From an uncultured Bacilli bacterium (lineage in GTDB: Bacteria; Bacillota_I; Bacilli_A; RF39; UBA660), in the NCBI GenBank assembly GCA_944371545.1, contig CALVXT010000017.1:1-12329 (forward strand): a DNA stretch of 12,329 bases. The letters run 5' to 3'. The notes below the pieces were generated by a model. It searched no databases and was not told the DNA's origin. It saw nothing but the letters and a program-made list of their open reading frames with translations. How positions within the stretch are numbered: position 1 is the stretch's first letter; every line of letters starts with the position of its first letter. Positions 6,626 through 12,329 of the stretch are shown one piece after another. Made by a program: the position numbers and the translations under genes.

Positions 6626-6650
6626 AAGAGCCAAGTACGGTTCTTTTTTT
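6626..6650 (+). terminator. Second terminator, insulating the marR operon
   Basis: AAGAGCC (6626-6632) pairs with GGTTCTT (6639-6645) over 7 bp with one G-T pair. The loop is AAGTAC, with Ts to 6650. It ends 11 nt before the -35 of the marR promoter and blocks read-through from recD2 and the small gene. The stretch 6512-6650 holds only this and the doubtful peptide. Confidence 0.75.
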
Positions 6651-6661
6651 GTTTTTGGTCA

Positions 6662-6690
6662 TTGACAACGATGATGTTTCTGCATATAAT
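6662..6690 (+). promoter_or_regulatory. Perfect-consensus promoter of the marR-exporter operon
   Basis: TTGACA (6662-6667), exactly 17 bp, TATAAT (6685-6690): both hexamers match the sigma-A consensus fully. Start of transcription is expected near 6697. A promoter this strong in front of a repressor gene suggests that the repressor keeps it shut in normal growth. Confidence 0.92.
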
Positions 6691-6700
6691 GTATATTGCA
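6681..6700 (+). promoter_or_regulatory. Candidate MarR operator over the -10 box
   Basis: TGCA at 6681-6684 and 6697-6700 frame ATATA (6684-6688), ATG, TATAT (6692-6696), giving an imperfect dyad because the right half has one extra base. It covers the -10 and the start site, where binding would block RNA polymerase. MarR proteins usually repress their own operon from such sites; that it is used here is inference. Confidence 0.4.
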
Positions 6701-6716
6701 AGGCACCATACAAAAT

Positions 6717-6722
6717 GGAGGA
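6717..6722 (+). promoter_or_regulatory. SD that decides the marR start
   Basis: GGAGGA, 3 to 4 nt before the ATG at 6726. The in-frame TTG at 6696 falls at or before the predicted transcription start and has no SD. Confidence 0.8.
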
Positions 6723-6725
6723 AAT

Positions 6726-7184
6726 ATGAAAGAGGAGAAAATATTGTTTCAAATAAAGTCTTTAGAACAAAAGATTTATCAGTATTTTTTGCAAAATCAT
6801 TCCCTTACTTGTACCTATCAAAAAATTTCTAAACCTACGCCGACACAAATTCAAATCATTGAATATTTAGTTCGTCATATGAACGATGAAGTATATCAAA
6901 GAGATTTAGAAAAAGTTTTTTCTTTAAAACGCGCTACAATCTCAGGGGTCTTGCAAACAATGGAAAAAAATGGTTTAATTTCTCGGGTAGTGGATGAAAC
7001 AGATACAAGAAAGAAAAAGATTTTGTTACAAGAAAAAACGAAAGAAATTTTTTTGCAAGGGAAAGCAAAGATTGAAGAGATTGAACAGATTTTGTTGCAA
7101 AATATTTCTGAAGAGGAATTAGAAAACTTTTGGAAAACGTTAAATCAAATGAAAAAAAATATGGAAAGTGTTTTGAAAAAGTAA
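6726..7184 (+). CDS. MarR-family transcriptional regulator
   Basis: About 152 residues, the usual MarR length. N- and C-terminal helices (about 1-25 and 115-150) would form the dimer interface. The winged helix-turn-helix spans about 38-105: TPTQIQIIEYL, then YQRDLEKVFSLKRATISGVLQTMEKNGLISR with the recognition helix around 67-80, then the wing with DETDTRKKKILL, where the conserved Asp-x-Arg pair (D93, R95) is visible. These proteins bind palindromes as dimers and typically release DNA when a small ligand or oxidant is sensed. The one Cys (C29) lies before the HTH. As first gene of an exporter operon behind a strong promoter, it most likely represses its own operon and responds to an exporter substrate. 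The ligand cannot be told from the sequence. Confidence 0.92.
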   Translation: MKEEKILFQIKSLEQKIYQYFLQNHSLTCTYQKISKPTPTQIQIIEYLVRHMNDEVYQRDLEKVFSLKRATISGVLQTMEKNGLISRVVDETDTRKKKILLQEKTKEIFLQGKAKIEEIEQILLQNISEEELENFWKTLNQMKKNMESVLKK

Positions 7185-7203
7185 GTATGATGACTTATTA
7201 GAT

Positions 7204-7210
7204 GGAAGGA
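7204..7210 (+). promoter_or_regulatory. SD that decides the start of the first ABC gene
   Basis: GGAAGGA is 8 nt from the ATG at 7219 but overlaps the in-frame ATG at 7210, so 7219 is preferred. Confidence 0.6.
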
Positions 7211-7218
7211 TGGATGGT

Positions 7219-8979
7219 ATGTTTAAATTACTTAAGCAAATGAGAAAAAAAGATTGGCTACTTGTGTTAGTCTGTATCGCATTTATTGTATTCCAAGTTT
7301 GGCTTGATTTGAAATTGCCTGATTATATGTCAGAAATTACCACTTTGGTTCAAACTGAAGGCAGTGAAATGGCTGATATTTTACTAAATGGTGGCTATAT
7401 GCTTTTATGTGCTTTTGGCTCATTACTTGCAGCGATTGTGACGGGGTATTTTGTAGCTAAAATTGCAGCAAATTTTTCTCGCGATTTACGTAAAAGAATT
7501 TTTGATAAAGTTGAAGATTTTTCTTTACAAGAAGTTAAGAAGTTTTCAACAAGTAGTTTAATTACAAGAACTACGAATGATGTTACGCAGATTGAAATGC
7601 TCATTGCAATGGGGTTGCAAATGCTTATTAAAGCTCCAATAACTGCTGTTTTGGCTATTACAAAAATTTTAAATAAAAGTTGGCAGTGGAGTGCATTAAC
7701 AGGAGTCGCTGTTGTGATTTTGTTAAGTGTTATTGGTTTTTTAATTGCTATTATTTTGCCAAAATTTAAAATTGTTCAAAAACTTATTGATAAAATTAAT
7801 GGAATCACAAGAGAGAATTTGACTGGTATTCGTGTTGTTCGTGCGTTTAACGCTGAAGAATTTCAAGAAGCTAAATTTAGTAAAGTGAATAATGATTTGA
7901 CAAATTTACAATTGTTTAATCAAAAGAAATTAGCAATTATGCAACCTATTATGTATTTAGTCATGTATGGACTTACTTTAGGAATTTATTTTATTGGAGC
8001 TTATTTAATTCAAGATGTAGGACTTTCTGTTAAATTAAGCTTATTTAGTGATATGGTTGTCTTTAGTTCTTATGCAATGCAAGTGATTATGTCTTTCTTA
8101 ATGCTTGCTGTAATATTCATGATTGTTCCAAGAGCTTCTGTTTCTGCGAAAAGAATTAATGAAGTCTTAGATGAAAATATTGAAATTCAGGATTTAGTAA
8201 GTGTTAGTGCGAAACCTAAGGAAAAGGGTACTGTAGCTTTCAAAAATGTTTCTTTCAAATATGCTGATGCAGATGAATATATTTTAAAAAATATTTCTTT
8301 TGAAGCTAAAAAAGGAGAGACGGTTGCCTTTTTAGGCTCAACTGGTTCAGGAAAGAGTACATTACTTAATTTAATTCCACGGTTTTATGATGCTACCGAA
8401 GGAGAAGTTTTGGTAGACGGAGTAAACGTTAAAGATTATAAACAACAAGATTTACATGATCTTTTAGGATATGTTCCTCAAAAAGCTGTTTTATTTAAAG
8501 GAACGATTAAATCTAATGTTGCTTATGGAGAAAATGAAAAAAATATTACAGACACTAAAGTGAAAGAAGCTGTACATGTTGCCCAAGCAGATGATTTTGT
8601 CTTAAAATTAGACGATACTTATGATCATGCAATTGCTCAAGGTGGTACCAATGTGTCTGGTGGTCAAAAACAACGTTTGTCTATTGCTCGCGCTATTGCT
8701 AGAGACCCAGAAATCTATTTGTTTGATGACTCTTTTTCAGCATTAGATTATAAAACAGATGCAACATTGCGAAAAGAGTTGAAAAAATATACGAAAGATG
8801 CAACTACATTAATCGTTGCTCAACGTATTGGTACGGTTATGAATGCAGATAAGATACTGGTTTTAGAAAATGGGGAATGTGTAGGTATTGGTACACATAA
8901 AGAGTTATTAAAAAATTGTGAGGTTTATAAGCAGATTGCTTTATCTCAATTGTCAAAGGAGGAGTTAGAGAATGCATAA
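7219..8979 (+). CDS. ABC exporter half-transporter, degenerate-site subunit
   Basis: About 586 residues: an exporter-type membrane domain with about six helices (TM1 about 12-30, TM2 about 53-78), then a nucleotide-binding domain. Walker A is GSTGSGKST (373-381) and the signature is a good VSGGQ (479-483). The Walker B end reads LFDDS, with Asp (D504) where the catalytic Glu should be, and the switch residue is Gln (Q535 in AQRIGT) instead of His. This is the pattern of the non-catalytic subunit in heterodimeric exporters such as TM287/288, LmrCD and BmrCD: its own site binds ATP but barely hydrolyses it, while its intact signature completes the partner's working site. It lies 34 nt after marR, and its last 8 bases overlap the next gene, fitting equal production of both halves. 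The likely role is export of drugs or lipid-like compounds; the substrate is unknown. Confidence 0.92.
   Translation: MFKLLKQMRKKDWLLVLVCIAFIVFQVWLDLKLPDYMSEITTLVQTEGSEMADILLNGGYMLLCAFGSLLAAIVTGYFVAKIAANFSRDLRKRIFDKVEDFSLQEVKKFSTSSLITRTTNDVTQIEMLIAMGLQMLIKAPITAVLAITKILNKSWQWSALTGVAVVILLSVIGFLIAIILPKFKIVQKLIDKINGITRENLTGIRVVRAFNAEEFQEAKFSKVNNDLTNLQLFNQKKLAIMQPIMYLVMYGLTLGIYFIGAYLIQDVGLSVKLSLFSDMVVFSSYAMQVIMSFLMLAVIFMIVPRASVSAKRINEVLDENIEIQDLVSVSAKPKEKGTVAFKNVSFKYADADEYILKNISFEAKKGETVAFLGSTGSGKSTLLNLIPRFYDATEGEVLVDGVNVKDYKQQDLHDLLGYVPQKAVLFKGTIKSNVAYGENEKNITDTKVKEAVHVAQADDFVLKLDDTYDHAIAQGGTNVSGGQKQRLSIARAIARDPEIYLFDDSFSALDYKTDATLRKELKKYTKDATTLIVAQRIGTVMNADKILVLENGECVGIGTHKELLKNCEVYKQIALSQLSKEELENA
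8957..8962 (+). promoter_or_regulatory. SD of the second ABC gene, inside the first
   Basis: AGGAGG, 9 nt before the ATG at 8972, embedded in the last codons of the first ABC gene. It supports the overlapping start and translational coupling. Confidence 0.8.
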
Positions 8980-11251
8980 TAAAGGAAATGTAGGCGCTCC
9001 TGCCAAATCTTTTAAAGATGCCATTAAAAGATTGTTTAGTGAATTAAAAGGATATCGTAAACTCGTTGTTATTGCTTTAACATTGGCTGTGTTAGGTTCT
9101 ATTTTATCTATTTTAGCTCCAGATCAATTGTCAAATTTGACTGACAAGATTTCTGAAGGTTTAGTGATAAATACAGATAACTTGCAGACGATAAGTGAAA
9201 AAATAACTGAGAATTTGAATGAAGAAAGAATTGGAGCAATTTTACGTCCAAATTTAACTGAGGAGAATATTCAAAGTATTTTGCTAGATCCAGCTATTTC
9301 TTCGGAAGACAAGGAAGCTTTACAAAATCTCTTAACGAGTGAAAATGTTACTGCTACGTCTTTTGCGGCTCTTTCTCCTGATATTTTGAATAAGATTTTT
9401 ACAACTACAACTTATGAGGGTATTGAAATTTCAAAAGAAGATAAAATATCTTTTTTAGGTCTTGTTCATGGAGAAAAGCCAAATGTTAGTGATGAATTTA
9501 TTCAAGTTGTTTTTCCAAGTATCGAAGTGTTAGGAACGACAATTCCTAGTGATGAGCAGTATTCTTTTCTAGTCACTTTGGGTACTTTAGATGAGAATAT
9601 TGATACGGTTAGTCTTTATCAAAAAATGGATGAATTACCTACATCTATTGAAAACTTAATTGCGCCAACTATGGATATGGATGCGATTTTAAAGATTGTG
9701 TATCTTTTAATTGGAATGTATGTTTGTAGTGCTTTATTTACATATATTCAAGCTGTTTGTATGACAAATGTATCCAATAAATTCGCTAGAGATTTGAGAG
9801 AGAGAATATCTAAAAAAATCAATTCATTACCTCTTAAATATTTTGATAAACATTATACAGGAGATACTTTATCTAGGGTAACGAACGATGTAGATACAAT
9901 CCATCAATCTATGAATCAATCTTTAGGTTCTCTTGCTAGTAGTATTACGCTTTTTTTAGGAACTATTTTCATGATGTTTATTACGAACTGGATTTTGGCT
10001 CTTACGGCTATAGTTTCTAGTTTGATTGGTTTTGTTGGAATGTTGTTTATTTTGAGAAACAGTCAGAAATACTTTGTTAAAAGACAAGAAGAATTAGGAA
10101 ATTTAAATGGTCATATTGAAGAAATTTACTCTGGTTTAAATGTTGTAAAAGTTTATAATGGTAAGAAAGCTTCTGATGAAAAATTTGATGTCTTTAATCA
10201 AAACGTTTGCGAGAGTAGTTATAAAAGTCAATTTCTTTCAGGTTTAATGATGCCAATTATGAATTTTATCGGAAATTTTGGCTATGTAATGGTTTGTATT
10301 GTTGGTGCTCTTTTAACTGTGAATGATGTAATTTCTTTTGGCGTTATCATCGCGTTTATTAGTTATGTAAGATTATTTACTTCACCATTATCTCAAATTG
10401 CTCAAAGTTTAACTTCACTTCAATCTACAGCTGCAGCAAGTGAAAGAGTATTTGAATTTTTAGATGAAGAAGAAATGAGTAGTGAAAAAGACTTTGCTTT
10501 AAATTTAGATGAAAAGAAAGTAAAAGGAAATATTGAATTTTCACATGTTGTATTTAAATATGATGATGCATTAGAACCAACGATTAAAGATTTTACTGCT
10601 AAAGCAAAAGCAGGAGAAAAAGTTGCAATTGTCGGGCCTACGGGTGCTGGAAAAACAACTATGGTGAATTTGTTAATGAAGTTCTATGACATTAACGGTG
10701 GAGATATTCTTATTGATAATGTTTCCACAAAGGAAATTACGAGAGAAAACGTTCATGATTTGTTCACAATGGTTTTACAAGATACATGGTTGTTTGAAGG
10801 AACTATTAGAGAAAACATTGTGTATAACAGAGAAAATGTTACAGATGAGCAAATATATGAAGTATTAAAAAAGGTTGGATTAGATCATTATGTTAAAACT
10901 TTGCCAAATGGATTAGACACTATGATTGGTGAGAATGATGATTTATCTGCTGGCGAAAAACAACTTCTTACTATTGCAAGAGGGATGATTAATGAGTCTC
11001 CATTCTTAATTTTGGATGAGGCAACAAGTAATGTTGATACGAGAACTGAAGAACTCGTAAGTAAAGCTATGGATGAACTTATGAAGGGAAAAACTTCTTT
11101 TATCATCGCGCATCGATTATCAACGATTAAAAATGCTGACTTAATATTAGTTATGAAAGATGGAAATATTATCGAACAAGGTAATCATGAAGAATTGTTA
11201 AAGAAAAATGGCTTCTATGCAGAACTTTATAATAGTCAATTTGAATTATAG
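8972..11251 (+). CDS. ABC exporter half-transporter, catalytic subunit with large outer insertion
   Basis: 759 residues against roughly 600 for ordinary half-exporters. TM1 is at about 30-50 and TM2 begins near 238; the roughly 175 residues between are hydrophilic and, by exporter topology, outside the cell. The rest of the membrane domain (from DLRERISKKINSLPLKYFD) is standard. The nucleotide-binding domain has Walker A GPTGAGKTT (555-563), Walker B LILDEATSNVD with the catalytic Glu (E683), and the switch His (H714 in AHRLST). Its signature is altered to LSAGE (658-662) from LSGGQ. This complements the first subunit: Walker A/B here plus VSGGQ there make one working ATPase site, and the two damaged halves make the silent one. 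It overlaps the previous gene by 8 nt and precedes the kinase-like gene by 14 nt. Substrate unknown; multidrug export is the usual role of relatives. Confidence 0.92.
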   Translation: MHNKGNVGAPAKSFKDAIKRLFSELKGYRKLVVIALTLAVLGSILSILAPDQLSNLTDKISEGLVINTDNLQTISEKITENLNEERIGAILRPNLTEENIQSILLDPAISSEDKEALQNLLTSENVTATSFAALSPDILNKIFTTTTYEGIEISKEDKISFLGLVHGEKPNVSDEFIQVVFPSIEVLGTTIPSDEQYSFLVTLGTLDENIDTVSLYQKMDELPTSIENLIAPTMDMDAILKIVYLLIGMYVCSALFTYIQAVCMTNVSNKFARDLRERISKKINSLPLKYFDKHYTGDTLSRVTNDVDTIHQSMNQSLGSLASSITLFLGTIFMMFITNWILALTAIVSSLIGFVGMLFILRNSQKYFVKRQEELGNLNGHIEEIYSGLNVVKVYNGKKASDEKFDVFNQNVCESSYKSQFLSGLMMPIMNFIGNFGYVMVCIVGALLTVNDVISFGVIIAFISYVRLFTSPLSQIAQSLTSLQSTAAASERVFEFLDEEEMSSEKDFALNLDEKKVKGNIEFSHVVFKYDDALEPTIKDFTAKAKAGEKVAIVGPTGAGKTTMVNLLMKFYDINGGDILIDNVSTKEITRENVHDLFTMVLQDTWLFEGTIRENIVYNRENVTDEQIYEVLKKVGLDHYVKTLPNGLDTMIGENDDLSAGEKQLLTIARGMINESPFLILDEATSNVDTRTEELVSKAMDELMKGKTSFIIAHRLSTIKNADLILVMKDGNIIEQGNHEELLKKNGFYAELYNSQFEL
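9152..9682 (+). other. Extracytoplasmic insertion between TM1 and TM2, with a loose repeat
   Basis: Encodes residues about 61-237 of the second half-transporter. It is Asn/Glu/Thr-rich, has no hydrophobic segment long enough to cross the membrane and no Cys. A motif recurs three times: ISSEDKEALQNLL (109-121), EISKEDKISFLGLV (about 151-164), TIPSDEQYSFLVTL (190-203). The pattern is a polar acidic turn followed by a short amphipathic helix, possibly old internal duplication. It may form a lid or a domain that touches substrates or the envelope. Related exporters of low-GC bacteria often have a shorter insert here. Confidence 0.65.
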
Positions 11252-11265
11252 AAAGAAGGGGACAC

Positions 11266-11877
11266 ATGAAAAATATTGTAATTACGATTGAAAGAGAATA
11301 CGGTTCTGGAGGTAAATATATTGGAGTAGAAGTTGCAAAGAGATTAGACTATAAGTTTTATGATAAGGAACTTCTTAATGAAATTTATGAAAACAATGAT
11401 TGTAACTATGCTTTGCTAGAGGAATTTGATGAGAAAACAAAGTCTTCCTTATTAAAGTCTTTAGGATTAGTTAGCATTGAAAATGATAGTATGTTTACAG
11501 AAGAAAAATATCATGGTTTAGTAAAAGAAACTATTAAAAAACTTGCTGAGTCTTCTTCTTGTGTATTTATTGGAAGAGATACGAATCAAATTTTAAAGAA
11601 TGAAAAAAATGCAATTCATTTCTTTATCTATGCAAAAGATGAAGAATTTAAAATTAGAAGAAAAATGGAACGTGAGAATTTAAGCTATGAACAAGTTAAA
11701 GAAAAAATGCATGAAGTAGACAGGATGCGTAAGAAATTTTATGAATCTTTAAATAAAGGACATACTTGGGGAATTAAAGAAGATTATGATTTCTGTATTG
11801 ATTCTTCCGTTTTAGGTGTTGAAGAAACCATAAATTTGATTGTTGAAATTGTAAAAAAATTTCAAGAAAAAGAATAA
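11266..11877 (+). CDS. Cytidylate-kinase-like protein (Cytidylate_kin_2 type)
   Basis: 203 residues with a P-loop kinase layout typical of the cytidylate-kinase-like family. There is a glycine-rich loop ITIEREYGSGGKYIG (6-20) with a GSGG core instead of a classic GxxxxGK, and FYDKELL (31-37). IGRDTNQIL (102-110) stands where relatives have a GRCADYIL-like motif. A lid-like Arg cluster follows (KIRRKMERE, 129-137; DRMRKKFY, 152-159), then a C-terminal DFCIDSSVLGVEETINLIVEIV. The housekeeping Cmk differs in its N-terminal motif, so this is probably an accessory paralogue and its true substrate is unknown. The SD is AAGGGG (11256-11261). With only 14 nt to the exporter gene and a terminator after it, it is the last gene of the marR operon. 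Confidence 0.82.
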   Translation: MKNIVITIEREYGSGGKYIGVEVAKRLDYKFYDKELLNEIYENNDCNYALLEEFDEKTKSSLLKSLGLVSIENDSMFTEEKYHGLVKETIKKLAESSSCVFIGRDTNQILKNEKNAIHFFIYAKDEEFKIRRKMERENLSYEQVKEKMHEVDRMRKKFYESLNKGHTWGIKEDYDFCIDSSVLGVEETINLIVEIVKKFQEKE

Positions 11878-11882
11878 ACATG

Positions 11883-11908
11883 AAACAAGTGTAAAAGCTT
11901 GTTTTTTT
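11883..11908 (+). terminator. Terminator of the marR-exporter-kinase operon
   Basis: AAACAAG (11883-11889) pairs perfectly with CTTGTTT (11898-11904). The loop is 8 nt and seven Ts occupy 11902-11908. Confidence 0.8.
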
Positions 11909-11921
11909 CTTTTTGATTAAG

Positions 11922-11951
11922 TTGCTAAAGTATGTGGGCGTATGTTACAAC
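11922..11951 (+). promoter_or_regulatory. Weak promoter candidate for the last gene
   Basis: TTGCTA (11922-11927), 18 bp, TACAAC (11946-11951) preceded by TGT. Both hexamers are imperfect. The remaining AT-rich leader to 12036 shows no better match, so the true promoter may lie elsewhere in it. Confidence 0.25.
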
Positions 11952-11960
11952 AATAACGTA
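11941..11960 (+). repeat. 7-bp inverted repeat upstream of the last gene
   Basis: TATGTTA (11941-11947) and TAACGTA (11954-11960) face each other around CAACAA, with one mismatch that would be a T-G pair in RNA. It overlaps the candidate -10, so it could be an operator or a small 5'-leader hairpin. Confidence 0.3.
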
Positions 11961-12036
11961 ATAAATACGATAAAAAATAAAATATGTTTAAAGAAAATAT
12001 TTTTTAACATACTAAAATTAAAAGAAAGGGATATTT

Positions 12037-12329
12037 ATGATAAAAAGAAAAAAGGTTACATATGTATTATTATTTATTTTTCTTTTTATTCTAGGAATAT
12101 TCTTTTTATATGAAAGAAAAACAGAAAAATTTAGTCAAATAGAAAATAATGAAAAAATAGAATTAGCAATTTACTTAAATGATGAAGAAACAAATACAAT
12201 TCCAACTAAAGATAGTGGATACTACTTAGATTTAGAAAAAAGTAGTTGTACCAATAATGCAATTATACAGTTTGATACAAATACATGGAGTCCAGTCATA
12301 AAAAATATGAGTGAATATAAAACAAGATG
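12037..12329 (+). CDS. Membrane-anchored surface protein, N-terminal part (cut by window end)
   Basis: 97 full codons are visible and the frame is still open at the end. The ATG has AAAGGG (12025-12030) 6 nt upstream. A basic start (MIKRKK) and a hydrophobic segment at about 8-24 look like a signal anchor or signal peptide. After it come 'IELAIYLNDEETNTIPTKDSGYYLDLEKSSCTN' and 'W' in a 'TNTWSPVI' context, pieces that recur in short surface proteins of gut Bacilli, where a second Cys (KCNLYF-like) usually follows; that second Cys would lie beyond the window. It may belong to the same broad class of anchored surface proteins as the gene at 149-1387, but the two do not share this N-terminal motif. 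Function unknown. The overlapping longer frame from 11913 is out of frame and rejected. Confidence 0.75.
   Translation, partial: MIKRKKVTYVLLFIFLFILGIFFLYERKTEKFSQIENNEKIELAIYLNDEETNTIPTKDSGYYLDLEKSSCTNNAIIQFDTNTWSPVIKNMSEYKTR

Noticed and set aside
6459..6752. Minus-strand open frame of 97 codons
   Set aside because: It runs antisense through two terminators, the perfect marR promoter and the marR start, with no SD or recognisable protein.
10686..10868. A 60-codon + strand frame within the second ABC gene
   Set aside because: It lies wholly inside the conserved nucleotide-binding domain in another frame and has no independent support.
11913..12113. A + strand frame of 66 codons starting with TTG
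   Set aside because: No SD; it overlaps out of frame the gene at 12037, which has a good SD and a clear signal-anchor start.

Overview
The window reads as a stretch of a low-GC, Gram-positive-type bacterial chromosome. The DNA is strongly AT-rich and codons are A/T-ending. Shine-Dalgarno (SD) sites are of the GGTGA or AGGAGG type, promoters are sigma-A-like, and genes are separated by compact hairpin-plus-T-run terminators. The gene families (MtaB, stand-alone RecD2, a MarR-controlled heterodimeric ABC exporter) and the surface proteins with a 'YYFRGNV..NYV.F....WRIV' domain suggest a gut-type member of the Bacilli/Mollicutes-related lineages (RF39-like). That placement is inference; there is no rRNA or marker gene here to prove it. 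All recognised genes lie on the + strand, and the standard code fits: tryptophan is TGG and no main gene is interrupted by TGA.

Region 1 (1-1413): a good sigma-A promoter whose -35 box sits in an inverted repeat, a single secreted or membrane-anchored surface protein, and a terminator. Region 2 (1414-4030): three apparently separate transcription units. These are a membrane-anchored acidic protein of unknown function, the tRNA methylthiotransferase mtaB, and a 127-residue orphan. The mtaB promoter is embedded in the terminator hairpin of the gene before it. Region 3 (4031-6650): the RecD2 helicase and a tiny YtxH-like membrane protein, then two terminators in a row with a doubtful 24-residue hydrophobic peptide between them.

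Region 4 (6662-11908) is the best-defined operon. A perfect-consensus promoter (TTGACA, 17 bp, TATAAT) drives a MarR-type repressor, two ABC half-exporters whose genes overlap, and a cytidylate-kinase-like protein, ending at a terminator. The two half-transporters show complementary losses typical of heterodimeric exporters. The first has Asp and Gln where the Walker B Glu and switch His should be. The second keeps Glu and His but has a degenerate signature (LSAGE). The second also carries an insertion of about 175 residues between TM1 and TM2, predicted to lie outside the cell and containing a loosely repeated motif. Region 5 (11909-12329) holds the start of another small membrane-anchored surface protein, cut off by the window end.

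Nothing here is clearly a new defence or mobile system; there is no CRISPR array, insertion sequence, tRNA or rRNA. The most interesting items are the exporter insertion and the kinase-like passenger in its operon, the two promoter/hairpin overlaps, and the small membrane proteins that ordinary gene callers may miss.
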